A stretch of DNA of 64,000 bases from Pelagophyceae sp. CCMP2097 (Eukaryota; Sar; Pelagophyceae), in NCBI GenBank assembly GCA_026770575.1, contig MU657171.1:511141-575140 (forward strand), in the 5' to 3' direction. The translations under genes and the position numbers were made by a program. Position 1 is the stretch's first letter. Every line of letters starts with the position of its first letter. Shown piece by piece: positions 1-10,915 of this stretch. The notes under the pieces are model-generated. The model worked only from the letters and a program-made list of their open reading frames with translations, was not told the origin of the DNA and searched no databases.

Positions 1-48
1 CATCATAGAAGAAGTTTTTGGTCACAGGTTCGAATCTGGTCGGCCGCA
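1..48 (+). other. tRNA 3'-half-like sequence (pseudo-tRNA or SINE head)
   Basis: Positions 24-47 look like a tRNA T-arm followed by a 3' acceptor strand: GGTTCGAATC, then a CGGCCGC strand and A. The T-stem does not pair cleanly; compared with the usual GGTTCGAATCC one C seems lost. There is no T-run terminator. Instead an A-rich tail runs from 48 to about 74. This suits a degenerate tRNA or the end of a tRNA-derived SINE better than a working tRNA gene. The 5' half lies outside the window. Confidence 0.35.
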
Positions 49-755
49 AAAAAAAGAAAAAAGAAATAGCTCAATAAGAAATAAAATAATAAAAATAAAG
101 ATAAGGAGGATTTGAAAGTTCAGCGATTAGTTAAATAATTTCAATTATTTACGTGGGCATTGCAATGGGATTTGGCTGTATCCTTCGGGTCCTCCGTGTG
201 CCTCCGGCGCGCTCTTGTAATAATATACAATACTTACATGTATTGTACACGTGGCTCAGAAATGTTCCGAGTTTTCGTATTTTTAAAAACAAAAGTTTGT
301 CCGTTTATTTGAAAATTTCTTAAAAGTCAACATCAACACTCATCGCAGATTACCCGTCAAGTAAGGGCGCTCGTCGGGTTTCCGGAGAGACGACGGTGGC
401 GCAGCTCGGCAAGGTCAAGGCGACAAGGTCAAGCTAGCTTAAGATTGAGGTCACGGTAAGGTCGTCATAATCGCCGGTGGCAATTTCAGTCGCCTGACCG
501 CAGAACACGGCTTCGAAAACTACCAGCGAAGTTCCGCGCCTCGCTTCCCAGCACTCGACGACGAGCTTCTATGAATTTCTATGAATTCATTAAAAACTAC
601 ATTCGCCACCCGCGATAAATCTCCGGATTCCGCAACGTCTGCACTGCGAAGTTTTTGCAAGCTGAAGTGGGCTTTGCGCTGTGTGTCGCGGGCTCTGGCT
701 CAAACTTGCGTCGCGACCACCCCGACGGCCGCGCTGCTGGGGGCGATCCGGGGAG
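49..755. other. AT-richer intergenic region left of the kinase gene
   Basis: The first ~350 bases are clearly AT-richer than the rest of the window and hold no credible ORF. Bases 400-440 contain short direct repeats of AAGGTCAAG. From about 580 on, GC rises and the open frames are antisense or out-of-frame shadows of the kinase gene. I see no gene here. Confidence 0.5.
226..247. repeat. 8-bp perfect inverted repeat (hairpin)
   Basis: TACAATAC at 226-233 and GTATTGTA at 240-247 are perfect reverse complements around a 6-nt loop. The site is AT-rich, and no T-run or gene end ties it to a function. Confidence 0.4.
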
Positions 756-3058
756 ATGGCGCCGAGCTCGTCGCTCGAGTCGACGTGGGCCGCGCAGAGC
801 GACCTTCCAGGGCTGAATGTCGAGCTCGTCGAGGAAACGCCTCAAGGCAGCAAGCCGGGCCGGATCGGAGAGTGAGTGGCGCCGGCGGTCGGAGCCGGGC
901 GCGGGGCGGGTCCGCCGGGGCCGCCGGCACCGCGCGGGACATTTGCTGTTGAGAAGCCTCGGTGTGCGCTCGAATGCGGGCGTCGCGCCTCTGGCTGCAC
1001 GTCCCAATGCAATTGGGGACCGCGCCGCCCCGCGCCGCGCCGCGCGCGGCGGCCGCGTGCACGCGTGCACGCGCTTTGTGCCGCGCTCGCGCACGGCCCG
1101 CCCCCGGCGACGTCGGTCGGGGGGTGAAACGGCGCAGTTTTACGTTTTCGGCGGTCTCCGAGCCTCGGCGGTCGCCTCGGCCCTCGCGCGCGGGCGCGCT
1201 CCGTGCGTCACCGCCGGCCATGCAGGTATGACATCGTGCGGCTGCTGGGCAAGGGCGAATTCGCCGCCGTGTTTGAGTGCACCAAGGCCAACTCGGACGA
1301 CCCGACGCAGACGTACGCCATCAAGGCCATCAACAAGACCAAGGTCCAGAGGCACAACAGCATCCTCAAGTCGAAGCGCAACATCAGGTAGGTGGGCTGG
1401 GTGACGGGGCCGCACGCCGGCCGCGGCAAGGACCATGCTTCTCTCGGGAGCGGACCTCTTGGATGGATCGAAACATTGGGGAAATCGCCGGTCGGGCGTG
1501 CGCCCCCGCGGCTTCTCGAAGGAGGCCTCCGACGCGTCGACGGCACAGGCGTGTCAACCTTGAGGTCATGGCGATGCGGAAGTCACCCACGAATCCGGCG
1601 TCTGGGGCTCTTTTCGTTTTTTTGTCGCCAGACGGCGCGCTCTCGCGTTCGGGGCCTCGGCCGCGACGTGCCACACTAGGTTCCAACACAAGGGCATCTG
1701 CCAGCTCTACGACGTGATGCAGTCGTACAGCTTTGTGTACCTTGTGCTCGAGATTGGCGGGCGCCGGCGTCCGACTGCGCGGGGCGAAACGACGCACGGG
1801 TCGCCCGCGCCGCCCGCGCGTTTCGCGAGGGTGCCCCCGCAAAGCGCTCACCCCGCGACTCAGGCGAGCGGGACCTTTTCAACTTCCTCGACGACCACCC
1901 TGACGGCTGCCCCGAGCTGGTCATCAAGCAGATCATGCGCATCCTGGCGCTGGGCCTGCGGCACTCGCACAACGCGGGCATCGCGCACCGCGACATCAAG
2001 CCGGAGAACATTCTCGTCGTCGGCGACCCCGCCGACTGGCTGAAAAAGGGCGCAGAGGCGGGCATCGTCAAGCTGTGCGACTTTGGCCTGTGTGCGGCGG
2101 TGCACGAGGGCTGCATGCTCAACGACTTTGTCGGGTCGCCGGGCTTCTTCGCGCCGGAGCTGATGATGCGGCGGCAATATGACGGCGCGCTCGCGGACAT
2201 GTGGTCCATCGGCGCCGTCATGGTCGAGATGCTCCTCGGGCACCGCACCTTTGACAACGTCTGGTGCCCGCCCTACGAGCACCTCCACGACGTCAACGCC
2301 TTTAGCTGCGGCATCTGCGAGGCCGTCAGCCGCGTCAAGCTCGGCTCGCTCCAGACGCCGCCCTCCGAGCCCGTGCGCAAGCTCCTCGAGCAACTGCTGC
2401 AAATCGAGCCCGAGCGGCGCGCCACGTGAGGAGGCCCGCCGCCCAGCCCCCCCACCGTTGGCGGCGGACGCGTTTCGTGGCTAGGATCGAGCAAGTGTGC
2501 AACGCGTCGTGGTTCGAGCTGCTCAAGGCGACGCCGAACGGCGCGATGCAGATGCTGCGGCTCACCTTTGACCGCGACCGGTCGTCGTTTGACACGGCGG
2601 GGACGGCGGGGCTCAAGCCCTTCGAGCGGCGTGTCGCGTACCGCGAGACGCCACGCGCCGTGGACCGCAAGATCGCCCTCGCGACGATCCCGTCGCTCAA
2701 CTCGGACAACAACCTTAACACGCTCCTCAGCCCGGGCGTCGGCGCCTCGCCGCACAGCAGGAGCACGCCCGGGTCGGCGAGCCCTGCGTCCATAGCCGAG
2801 GAGCCGACGGGGTCGACGCCGCCGGCGGCGCCGGCGGCCAAGCCGCCGCCCAAGGCGAAGCCGCCGCTGGTCATGCCGAGCATCGAGCAGGGCGACGACG
2901 GCAGCGAGGGCGACGAGGCGCTGCACCTGCCGACCATCGAGCCGCTGGCCCTCGCCCCGGCCGCGCTGGCCAACTCGACGGCCCACGACGACGAGGAGCT
3001 GCTGCGGTGTAAAACACCAGACACGCCCGGGCTGCCCGAGGCGGCCCTGGTGTTCTAG
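756..3058 (+). CDS. Serine/threonine protein kinase (CAMK-like)
   Basis: Eukaryotic Ser/Thr kinase. Inferred exons are 756-871, 1226-1387, 1680-1768, 1864-2425 and 2485-3058. Joining the first two gives a Gly-loop GKGEFAAVF. Then come AIKAINK (ATP-binding Lys), a hinge LVLEIGG, the catalytic loop HRDIKPEN, the DFG motif in CDFGLCA, an activation segment ending in APE, and the DMWSIGAV helix, so all catalytic residues are present. The C-terminal ~150 residues are Pro/Ala/Ser-rich low-complexity sequence. The intron 3 boundary is uncertain: a canonical GT donor at 1769 adds a few Arg residues, while a donor a few bases earlier gives a more conserved-looking sequence. Start ATG at 756 is the first in frame. 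The substrate is unknown. Confidence 0.85.
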
Positions 3059-3479
3059 GCGGGCGGGACCGCTAGGCGGGCGGCGCCGCGCGGCGCCCGC
3101 CGCCCGAGGCCTCTGCCGCCTCGGCGCGCTGCCGGGTCGTCGGCACCCGCACCGCGAGGCCTCCGCGCACCCGCCTCGCGTCGAGCCCGCACCTCGAACG
3201 TCGGCGAACCCTCGACGACCTCTTCACCACGAGCCGGCACCCGGCCTGCCATGCCTTAGCGGACTCGGCGGCCTCGGTAGCAATTGTCGGTAGACCTATT
3301 AAGATAAGTTGCCTTGAAGTGTTGAAACCTCGCCGCCGGACGCCGCACCAGCGGCGCTCAGCAGCGTCGGCGCCCCGCTCTCTCTCTCTCCCTTTAGGCC
3401 TTGCCCAAGCCCAATAATTATTGCAATTGCCAAGGGTCCCTTCTTTGGGCGAAGCTTGAAGACTTTCCGAACTGGCCAA
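3059..3479. other. Intergenic between kinase and FKBP genes
   Basis: No ORF here has domain content. It holds the kinase 3' UTR and the FKBP 5' region, with a CT-rich stretch at about 3380-3395. I see no clear regulatory motif. Confidence 0.4.
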
Positions 3480-4196
3480 ATGGCGCCCGGAGCGATGGGT
3501 CTGCGCCGCCTTGTCGTCGTGGCCTGCGGCCTCGCCGCACACCGGTTCTCGTCGGCGTCGGCGCTGGCCTGGGTCGCGGTCAGCGGCCTGAAGACGATGC
3601 GCGCGACGGTCGTCGAGGGCCCCGCCGGCGGGAGTCGGCGTCTGGTACATTTTGCGTGTTGTGCCATAGGAGGCTCTCAATTCGAACCCTCTACCTTGCG
3701 CATGCTGTAAAGAGACCCCGAAGGCTTCTGCTTATAAGAGCGCCGCAACACGCGCAGCGGCGCCGACGCGCGGCGCAGGCGCGCCCGCCGTCGCCAAGGG
3801 CGACACCGTCGTGGTCCACGCGACGGGCATCGTCAAGGAGTCGGACAAGAAGTTCTGGTCCACCAAGGACCCCGGCCAGCAGCCCTTTACCTACCAGGCC
3901 GGCGTGAACTCGGTGCGCCCGGCCGGCGCAGACGCGCCCCAATGAAGCGCGCCGTACTAGGTCATCAAGGGCTGGGATTTTGGCCTCATCGGCGCCCGCC
4001 TCGGCGAGACGCGCAAGCTCGACATTCCGGCGGCCGAAGGTCCGTCGCCGCCTCGCGCGTGGGACGAACCCGCGAGCGCGGCGGATGCGCAGGCTACGGC
4101 GCGGGCGGCTTCCCGGCGTGGGGCATCCCGCCGAACGGCGGCCTCTTCTTCGAGATTGAGGTCCTGGAAATCAAGGGCAAAAAGTTGGAACTGTAG
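3480..4196 (+). CDS. FKBP-type peptidyl-prolyl cis-trans isomerase, signal-peptide bearing
   Basis: Proline isomerase of the FKBP family, probably targeted to the secretory or plastid route. Inferred exons are 3480-3633, 3779-3912, 3961-4039 and 4093-4196; phases agree at each join. The first exon encodes a hydrophobic leader (LRRLVVVACGLAAHRF). The mature part has the FKBP core: GDTVVVHATGIV, PFTYQAGVNS joined to VIKGWDFGL, then AAEGYGAGGF and the closing IPPNGGLFFEIEVLEI. The active-site Trp of VIKGW and the IPPN loop are visible. The frame is broken in genomic DNA by three short introns, so no single ORF shows the whole domain. Single-domain algal FKBPs with such leaders often sit in the thylakoid lumen; that location is inference. 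Confidence 0.85.
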
Positions 4197-4547
4197 TCCG
4201 CTCGGGCCCCCGAATGCCTACCGCGCGCAGCGGCGTGCGACATCGCCACGCCCAGCCGGTGGGGGATCCTACCCTAAGAAGCTCCGTTCCACGGGAGCGT
4301 CAGCCGCGCGGGTGACGAGACGCATGCAAACGGCCCCCGACGATGGTGCTTCGGAAGTTCCACCGATGCTCCCCCGAGCGCCGGTGCCTTGTGTACCGCC
4401 CCGAGTCTGCCCCGGCCGCGAGGCGATGGTCATATGACAGCGCGAATTTTCCAAATTTTGAAAAATTTCCACCGGTCCGGTTCGCTGCGATTCTGCCGTT
4501 CCGGAACTCTGTCAAATCAGAGCGGGGCCGCGCGCTTACCGCGCGGG
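4197..4547. other. Intergenic between FKBP and the Cys-rich gene
   Basis: Contains a short AT-rich patch (4440-4480, AAATTTTGAAAAATTT) in otherwise GC-rich DNA. It could lie in the promoter of the next gene. No ORF with recognisable content. Confidence 0.35.
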
Positions 4548-5117
4548 ATGCTGGTCGTGGAGCCGGCTCTGCGCATCGACGGCCCGTACAGCCCTTCGTC
4601 GGCCACGGCGTCGACGCCGCTGGCCGTCGCGGTCTCGTACGACTTTGCGGCGAGGTCGCCGCCCGGCGACATCGCGCTCCTGGTGCGCCCCGCCTCTGCG
4701 GCGGCTTTGGCGACGCTTTGCTAGGCGACGTCGGCGCGGCGGGCCATCGAGGCCGCGGCGGACGCGCCGAGTGAGTGCCACATCCTCGTGCCGGGCCGGT
4801 CCTACGAGGCCATCCCGTCCGCGCCCTGTGCCTGCTGCGCCCCGTGCGACGCGGCCATCTGCCTCTGCGGTGCGCACCGGCCCGCGCGCCCGCCCGCGGA
4901 CCGCGCCGCAGGCCTGCCGGCGTGCCCCGCGTGCCAGTGCGACGCAAAGGACCCGCGATGTTGCACGCTCATGATCCACGACACGTGCCGCAGGGGCGGC
5001 GGCTCGCGCGGAAGCGACGCCGCGGGGCTCTACGTCGGCTACGGCTGCAACTTCGGATGCCTCTGCGGCAGGTCCGTCGGTCGCCGCCCGAGGACGCGCG
5101 CGGCAGCCGCACTCTAG
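4548..5117 (+). CDS. Small cysteine-rich protein of unknown function
   Basis: Inferred two-exon gene: 4548-4682, then 4725-5117 after a 42-bp intron (GTGCGC donor, CTAG acceptor), phase 0, about 175 residues. The intron removes an in-frame TAG. The C-terminal half is strikingly Cys-rich, with CHILVPG, CACCAPCDAAICLC, CPACQC, CC, and a final YGCNFGCLCG. Such spacing could be a zinc-binding or disulfide-rich fold, but I do not recognise a family. No clear membrane segment. Alternative start codons upstream are out of frame. The coding call rests on codon bias, the regular Cys pattern and the clean intron. Confidence 0.5.
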
Positions 5118-5503
5118 CGAACGTAGGAGAACAGCGAATCGCATACCCATGGCGGCGGTGCCGCCGCCGCCCGCCGTCGTTTCCGCGGCGCGGAGGTGCC
5201 TCGTCCTCCGGTCGAGCAGCGTCGCCCAGGCCGCCCGGCAACAAGCCGTTGCGGCGACAACGGCGATGCATCGATGATGCCCCCGACCGCGCCGCAGGGG
5301 CCCCACGGCGCAGGCGAGGGCCCGACTAATGAAGTGAATGATTGTGCTCCCGGTGAGAGACGGAGGGTCGACCCACGGGCTATCCGCGCTCGATGTAAAG
5401 GGGCGTCGGCAAGACTGGGATCTCGACCGCGGAAGTGCCGAAACTTTGACGAACCGGCGATATTTTCACGGTCGCGCGGAGCGAGCGCTCGAGCGGCGGC
5501 GCG
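5118..5503. other. Intergenic upstream of the ribosomal oxygenase gene
   Basis: No supported gene. The 555-residue antisense frame crossing this stretch is a high-GC shadow of the gene at 5504. Likely 5' UTR and promoter. Confidence 0.35.
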
Positions 5504-7500
5504 ATGGACCCGAGCGCAGGCGCGTCGCGCGCGGCGATGAAGCGCAAGAAGAAGAAGGGCAAGGACGCGCCGCTGGTGCCGCTGAGTCGCGGCGGCGGCG
5601 CGAAGAAGAAGAAGGAGGCCGCCGCAAAGGATGCCGCCGCAAAGGAGGCGCCGCCGCCCGCGCCGATGGACGAGGCCGACGAGGCCGCGCTCAAGCCCGC
5701 GAAGCGGGATCTCGATGGCAAGGCCGACGGCGCACAGGCCCGGAAGAAGAAGCCCGCCGCCGCGGCGCCGGACGCCGCAGACGACGGCCCCGCGCCGCCG
5801 TCGGCGGCTGAGGCCGACGCGGACGCAGACGCGGACGCCGAGTTCGTCGTCGTCGTCGACGCGCTGTCTCGGCGCAAGGCGACGGGCGACGGCCTCGTCG
5901 CTGCCGTGGGCAAGGCTGCGCAGCGCGAGAGCCCGCTGGACTCGGACTCCAAGGCGCGCAAGGTCTTTGCTGCGCTGATGGCGCCCGTGGGCCCCGGCGA
6001 GTTCTACCGCGACGTCTACGAGCGCAAGGGCCTGCACATCAAAAACCGCGGCGCGGACTTTTTGCAGGGGTGGCTCACGTCGGCAGAGGTCCTGGCCCCA
6101 GAGATCCTCAAACAGCTCAAGTACGGCGTCGACCTCGACGTGACGCGCTTCGACGGCCGCAAGCGCCTCAGCGTGCGCCCCCGCGGCGCCGCCGACGGCG
6201 CGGCCGCCGACGACGCGGCGTTTGTCCGCAAGGCGTTCGAGGACTCTGGCGCGACGGTGCGGCTGCGCTGCCCGCAGCAGCGCTTCGCCGCGGTGCATTC
6301 GCTCTGCGCGGCGCTCGAGGACGAGTTCGGGTCGACGGTCGGCGCCAACGCGTACCTCACTCCGGCGTCGGGCCAGGGCTTTGCACCGCACTGGGATGAC
6401 GTCGACGTCTTCGTGCTGCAACTGGAGGGCTCCAAGCGCTGGCGCGTCTACGCGCCGCCGTCCGCCGAGGCCCGCCTGCCGCGGCGGTCCTCGTCCGACT
6501 TTGCAGGCGCCGGCGCTTTGAAAGCGGCCGGCTACGGCGCGCCCCACGACGTCCTCCTCGAGCGCGGCGACGTGCTCTACCTCCCGCGCGGCTTCGTCCA
6601 CGAGGCCGCCGCCACGGAAGACGCCTCGCTCCACCTCACGCTCTCGGCGCACCGCGACAACTCGTGGGCCGACTTGCTGGAGGAGGCCGTGCCGCTGGCT
6701 CTCGCGCGCGCCATTGATGCACGGCCCGAGATGCGGCGTTCGCTGCCGCGCGACTACCTCCACTACGCGGGGCTGCAGCACGCCATGGACGACGACGGCG
6801 AGGACGAGGACGAGGACGAAGCCGCCGCGGGTTCAGACGACGACGACGACGGCGACGACGACGACATTTTGAGCGGCGTGCAGGCCGTGGACTACGACGC
6901 CACGCTCCATCGCGCGCTGGCCAAGCAGCGCAAACGGCGCCGCGCCTTTGCAGTGGCCGTGCGCCGCGAGCTCTTCGAGGTCCTCGACCTCGCCGCGAGC
7001 CCGGAGATCCTCGACGAGGCCGCCGACGAAATGGCCAAGCGCTTCATCGCCGAGCGCCTCCCGCCGCCGCCCGCGGCGGCCGCGCCGCCGTTGAAGCCGA
7101 AGAAGAAGGGCGCCAAGGCGGTGCTCACAGACGAGGCGCGCGTCTACTGCTGCGGCCGCCGCGTCGCGCGCCTCTGCGTCGAGGAGGGCGGCGAGCGCGC
7201 GGTGCTCTACCACTCGCTCGCCAACGCGACGACGCACCGCGGCGCGCCCGTCGCCGCTTTAGAATTTGACGTCGACGACGCCCCGTCCATCGAGGCGCTG
7301 TGAGTCCCCAAAGGCACCCCTCCGAATCAGACGCCGTCGGATCATCGCGACACCGCAGGCTCGCGTCGCACCCGGCTCGGCCCGTGCGCCTCTGCGACTT
7401 GCCGCACGCTGAAAAGGAGGACCGCCTCGGCGTCGCCGAGGCGCTCTTCGAGGCTGGGCTCCTCGTCGTCGTCAAGAACCCCGACGACGAAGACGAATAG
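5504..7500 (+). CDS. JmjC/cupin ribosomal oxygenase, NO66/MINA53 type
   Basis: Fe(II)/2-oxoglutarate histidyl hydroxylase that modifies ribosomal proteins (family knowledge). Exon 1 is 5504-7299 and exon 2 is 7359-7500. The 59-bp intron has a GTGAGT donor exactly where a short stop would otherwise be read; splicing gives about 645 residues. Domain order: basic Lys-rich N-terminus (nuclear signal, residues ~8-16), Ala/Lys-rich linker, JmjC core from about 165 with iron ligands H296 and D298 (HWDDVDVF) and H366 (PRGFVHEA), an acidic linker near 425-455, and a C-terminal winged helix. Exon 2 supplies the conserved end LCDLPHAEKEDRLGVAEALF, as in NO66. A caller that ignores the intron would lose this last helix. 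Confidence 0.9.
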
Positions 7501-7673
7501 ACACATAAGGCGATGCGGGTCGACCTTGCGGTGCCCATGTCGCTTTCGGCCCTCGGGCGAACTGCCCAGCGACCTCGGGCCAGGGTCAAAGAACATATCC
7601 TTCCGTGGAACACACACCCCGGGGTTTTCGGAGAGCGTTGCTTTGAACTTGGAGTGCGACCGTCGACCACGAC

Positions 7674-9835
7674 ATGCGGCGAACGGAACGATGGCGGTGC
7701 CGCGCCGTCGTGGCGGCGTGCCTGTCCGCGTTTACGAGCGGGTTCTCGGCGCCGGCGGCGGTCTTTAGGATGAGCGCGGCGCATTCGCGAGCGGCCTCCA
7801 GGATGGCTCCGCTGCGAGCGGCCTTGGACTCCTGGGTCGTCTCGGAAGAGGAAGAACACAGCGTGACCAACGCCGTGGAATCCGCGCGGCGCGGCGAGAT
7901 CGACGAGGCGCGCGACTGGATCCTCATGAACCGCGGCCTCTCGGACGGAGGCGCGTCGCACGAAGACGGAGAGCCGGGGACGCGTTCGTCGCACGAAGAC
8001 ACAGAGCGGGCCGGGGACGTTTTGTGCGTAGGCAAGTCGCGCGTCGTCGCGGCGCTGTGCGATTCGAATTGCCGGCCCGAGGCCGCGCTCGCGACGGCCC
8101 TCGAGGTGGTGGGCCCGGGCGACACGGCGTGGGTCTCGGCCAAGGCCCGGCGGCGGATCCTCGAGGCCGTCGTGGCCTCGCTGCGGCGGCGGCGCACCGT
8201 CGTCGACTCGCTCGACGACGAGAACGTTTTACTCACGTGCCCTTTCCCTGTCAACGACGATAACCTCGCCCTGCTCCCGCGCGAGGATTTGCCTGGCGGC
8301 GACGGCGCGGCGGCGATCACTGCTTCGGCGGCGCGCCTCGCCGCGGGCGCGCCGCGCGGCCGCGCGCAGACGGACGCGCTGGCCTGCGTCGCGGCGGGCG
8401 CGTACCTCTTCGAAGACGACTCGCGCAGGGCGCTCGACGCCGCGCTCAAGACCATCGCCGCGGGCGTGGGCGGCGACCGCGCGACGCCGGCGCCGGTGCT
8501 CCGCGCCGTGCTCCGCGAGGCTTTGGCGCGCGGCGACGCCGAGGCGTGCACCACGCTCCTCCTCGAGCTCGACGCACGCGCCGTCGAGAAGAACGCGGGC
8601 GAGCCGCGAGCAACGTTCCAGGTACAATTTCCCGGGCCGCGGGGCGGGCGCGCCGACATCATTCGAGGCGCGCTAATGCGTAGGCGGCGACGCTGGAAGT
8701 GCTCGGTGCGGCCTGCGCCGACGACGGCGACCATGCCGGGGCGCTGCGGGCGCTCGAGAGCGTTAACAACGAGAGCGCGATCGCGGCCGTCGAACGCTGC
8801 GCGGCGCACGCGCTGCGCGGCGCGGCGCTGGCGCGCGCGTTGCTGCCCGACGTCAACGCGACGGACGTGGCCGTGACAGTGCGGCGCGTCGACGAGGTCC
8901 TGGCCTTGGACGCGCGCCACGGTGTGGCGCCGCCGCCCGACGAGCTCGCGGAGGCGCGCTTCCTCGTTTCCGTCGCCGAGGCGCTGCGCGGCGGCGGCGC
9001 TGGGCGGACGACGGCGATCGCCGCCGCTTTGGACGCGGCCGTCGGCGGCAGCGCGCAGGACCGCGCGGCCCTCGCGGTGTCTGCGTTCCGCGTCGCCGAA
9101 GTCGTCGCGACGGCGCGGGCCGAGCCGGGCCTCGAGCCTGTCGCGGCGAAGCTCTTCCGGCGCTTCGTCGGCGACGCGCGGCCGTCGGCCCTCGTGGCCG
9201 ACGCGGCGCTGGCCGCCTGCGCCGCCGAAGCGGACTGGCGCGCGGCGCTGCACATCCGCGCGCAGCACGCGCGCGCCGGCGACGCGCGGCGGTGCGGCGA
9301 CACGCACATCGCCTACGCGTCGCTGCGCGCCTGCGCCCTCGCCGCGCGGCCCGACGCCTGCCTCGCGCTTCTCGCGGACGACGACGCCACCTGCGGCCCG
9401 CGCGCGCAGCTCGCGCTGGGAGTCGCCTTTGCGTTGGCGGGCGACGCGAAGTCGGCGCTCGAGGCCTACGCCAAAGTGCAGCGGCCCGACGCCTTTGCGT
9501 CGGCTGCGATCGTCGGCGCGCTCGTCTCGTCGGACGACCGCGCGGGCCCGGCGGCGGCGGCGAAGCTCGTGGGCCTCGACGAGGCGGCGCTTTTGAAGGA
9601 GAAGGCGCGCATCTGCGCGGCTTTGGCGCGCCGCGTCGGCACGGCGCGCAACTGGGGCAGTGCGACCAAAGACTTCTACAAAGCTGTCCAGAAAGGGACA
9701 ACGTTCTTCGACGTCCTCTCCAACGATGACCCGTCCTTCCCGTCCATCATGGCAAAGGGGAAGATCAACGCCGCGCTCTGCCGAGTCAACGACGAGGTCG
9801 CCATCTCCGAGCCGGCCTTTGCGCGCCTCGTCTGA
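7674..9835 (+). CDS. Putative plastid-targeted helical-repeat protein (TPR/PPR-like)
   Basis: Two exons, 7674-8621 and 8684-9835, phase 0, about 699 residues. The N-terminus (residues 1-35) has a hydrophobic core followed by GFSAPAAVF. This resembles the signal-peptide-plus-transit leader with an F near the cleavage site seen in secondary-plastid algae. The rest is Ala/Leu/Arg-rich antiparallel helix pairs, e.g. RRGEIDEARDWILMNRG, GAYLFEDDSRRALDAALKTI and FALAGDAKSALEAYAKV, consistent with PPR or TPR solenoids. No catalytic motif is seen. A role in organelle RNA processing is plausible but inferred. The 753-residue antisense frame over this gene is a shadow. Confidence 0.65.
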
Positions 9836-9883
9836 CGCAGCGTCCACTTTTCGTCGGAAAGTAGCCTCCCGAGAAATGCCTAG

Positions 9884-10524
9884 GCGGCGGCTTTGGTGCG
9901 GTCGTCAGGCCTGACGGTGCGCGGGGCGATTATCGTGCTGACGCTGCACGGCATCCGCATCGAGGCGAGCATGGACGAATACTTTAACCGCGGCGCCAAG
10001 CCCCGCGAGCGCGGCTCGCAGCTGTACCGCGCGCTCTTCGGCCTCACCGAGGCCGAGCGCAGCAACAAGTACAACAAGAAGAAGCAGCGCCGCGAGCCGC
10101 GCAAGCCATCGAGCCGCAGCATCAAGGACCCGCCGCCAGGCGCCGAGGTCGCAACCCGTGCCGGCGATGCCGCGTGGAAACGAGTCATCGCAAGGACGGT
10201 GCAAACGGAGCCGTACTCGGCATCAGAGGGGACGCCGGGGGAGACCCGGATCGTGGCCGGAATGCGCGACACATGGGTGCTTGCAGAGTGTTTGAGGTAT
10301 TATACCATCATTTACGCCAGGTCTGGTACGACACGAAACCCGACCGCGCGCCCGCGCCGCGCGCGCAGCCCGCGCAGCGCCGGGCCGCCTCGCGGTCCAC
10401 CGTCGCGGAGTGGGTCAAATCGACGCCTACGAGCCCAAAGAAGGAGGCGCAGCCGATCCGCAAAGGCGCCGCGAGCCGCGCCTCAGACCGTCGCGGGCGG
10501 GACGACGCAGAGCGACTCTCTTAA
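9884..10524 (+). CDS. Small basic hypothetical protein
   Basis: Unrecognised. The best model starts at ATG 9971, runs to 10147, skips a 173-bp intron (GTCGCA donor, CCAG acceptor) and continues 10321-10524, phase 0, about 126 residues. The sequence is basic and low in hydrophobics (KYNKKKQRREPRKPSSR, STVAEWVKSTP), so a nucleic-acid or ribosome-associated role is possible but unproven. The frame stays open upstream to 9884, just after a TAG acceptor-like site. An extra 5' exon, or a join to the preceding gene, cannot be excluded. Confidence 0.4.
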
Positions 10525-10915
10525 TTTTGACGCTGTGGGTTTCCCATCGATGCCACACTCGTGATGACGACATTGATCCTGGCGTCCGACGGTCCACGCG
10601 ACAGTCGGGGCGTCGTCACTCTCCCGTGCTTCGACCGAACAACGGGAGCTTGCCAGGGGATCCGGACGCGACCTGGGCATGTCGGATTGAACTGAATATC
10701 AGGTACTTTATTAAGTGACCACGAGTCCATCGAGTGGCATCGATCGGCTCGCGGCCCCGCGAGAAGTCCCGGAATCTGAGGAAGATCGCGGCGTTTCTTC
10801 GCGCGAAAAATGGCTGCGTTCTTCCTCGCGCAGCCGGCTTGCGCTTCCGCGGGCGGATGCCAGCGACGTCGCACGCCGCCGGCGCCCCGGGGTGTTAAAA
10901 CCGCGGAACCGGCGT
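10525..10915. other. Tail-to-tail intergenic region
   Basis: Lies between the stops of the small basic protein (+) and RSP3 (-). No supported gene; presumably both 3' UTRs. A less GC-rich patch lies near 10690-10720. Confidence 0.35.

Noticed and set aside
4980..5117. Metallothionein-like call for the Cys-rich C-terminus
   Set aside because: Cys spacing is irregular and the protein is long and rich in other residues; not enough to name a family.
5114..6781. 555-residue antisense open frame over the ribosomal oxygenase
   Set aside because: The opposite strand encodes a clear JmjC protein with catalytic residues; the antisense has none.
7586..9847. 753-residue antisense open frame (minus strand)
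   Set aside because: It is the shadow of the helical-repeat gene on the plus strand; Arg/Ala/Gly-rich, no motifs, caused by high GC with few stops.
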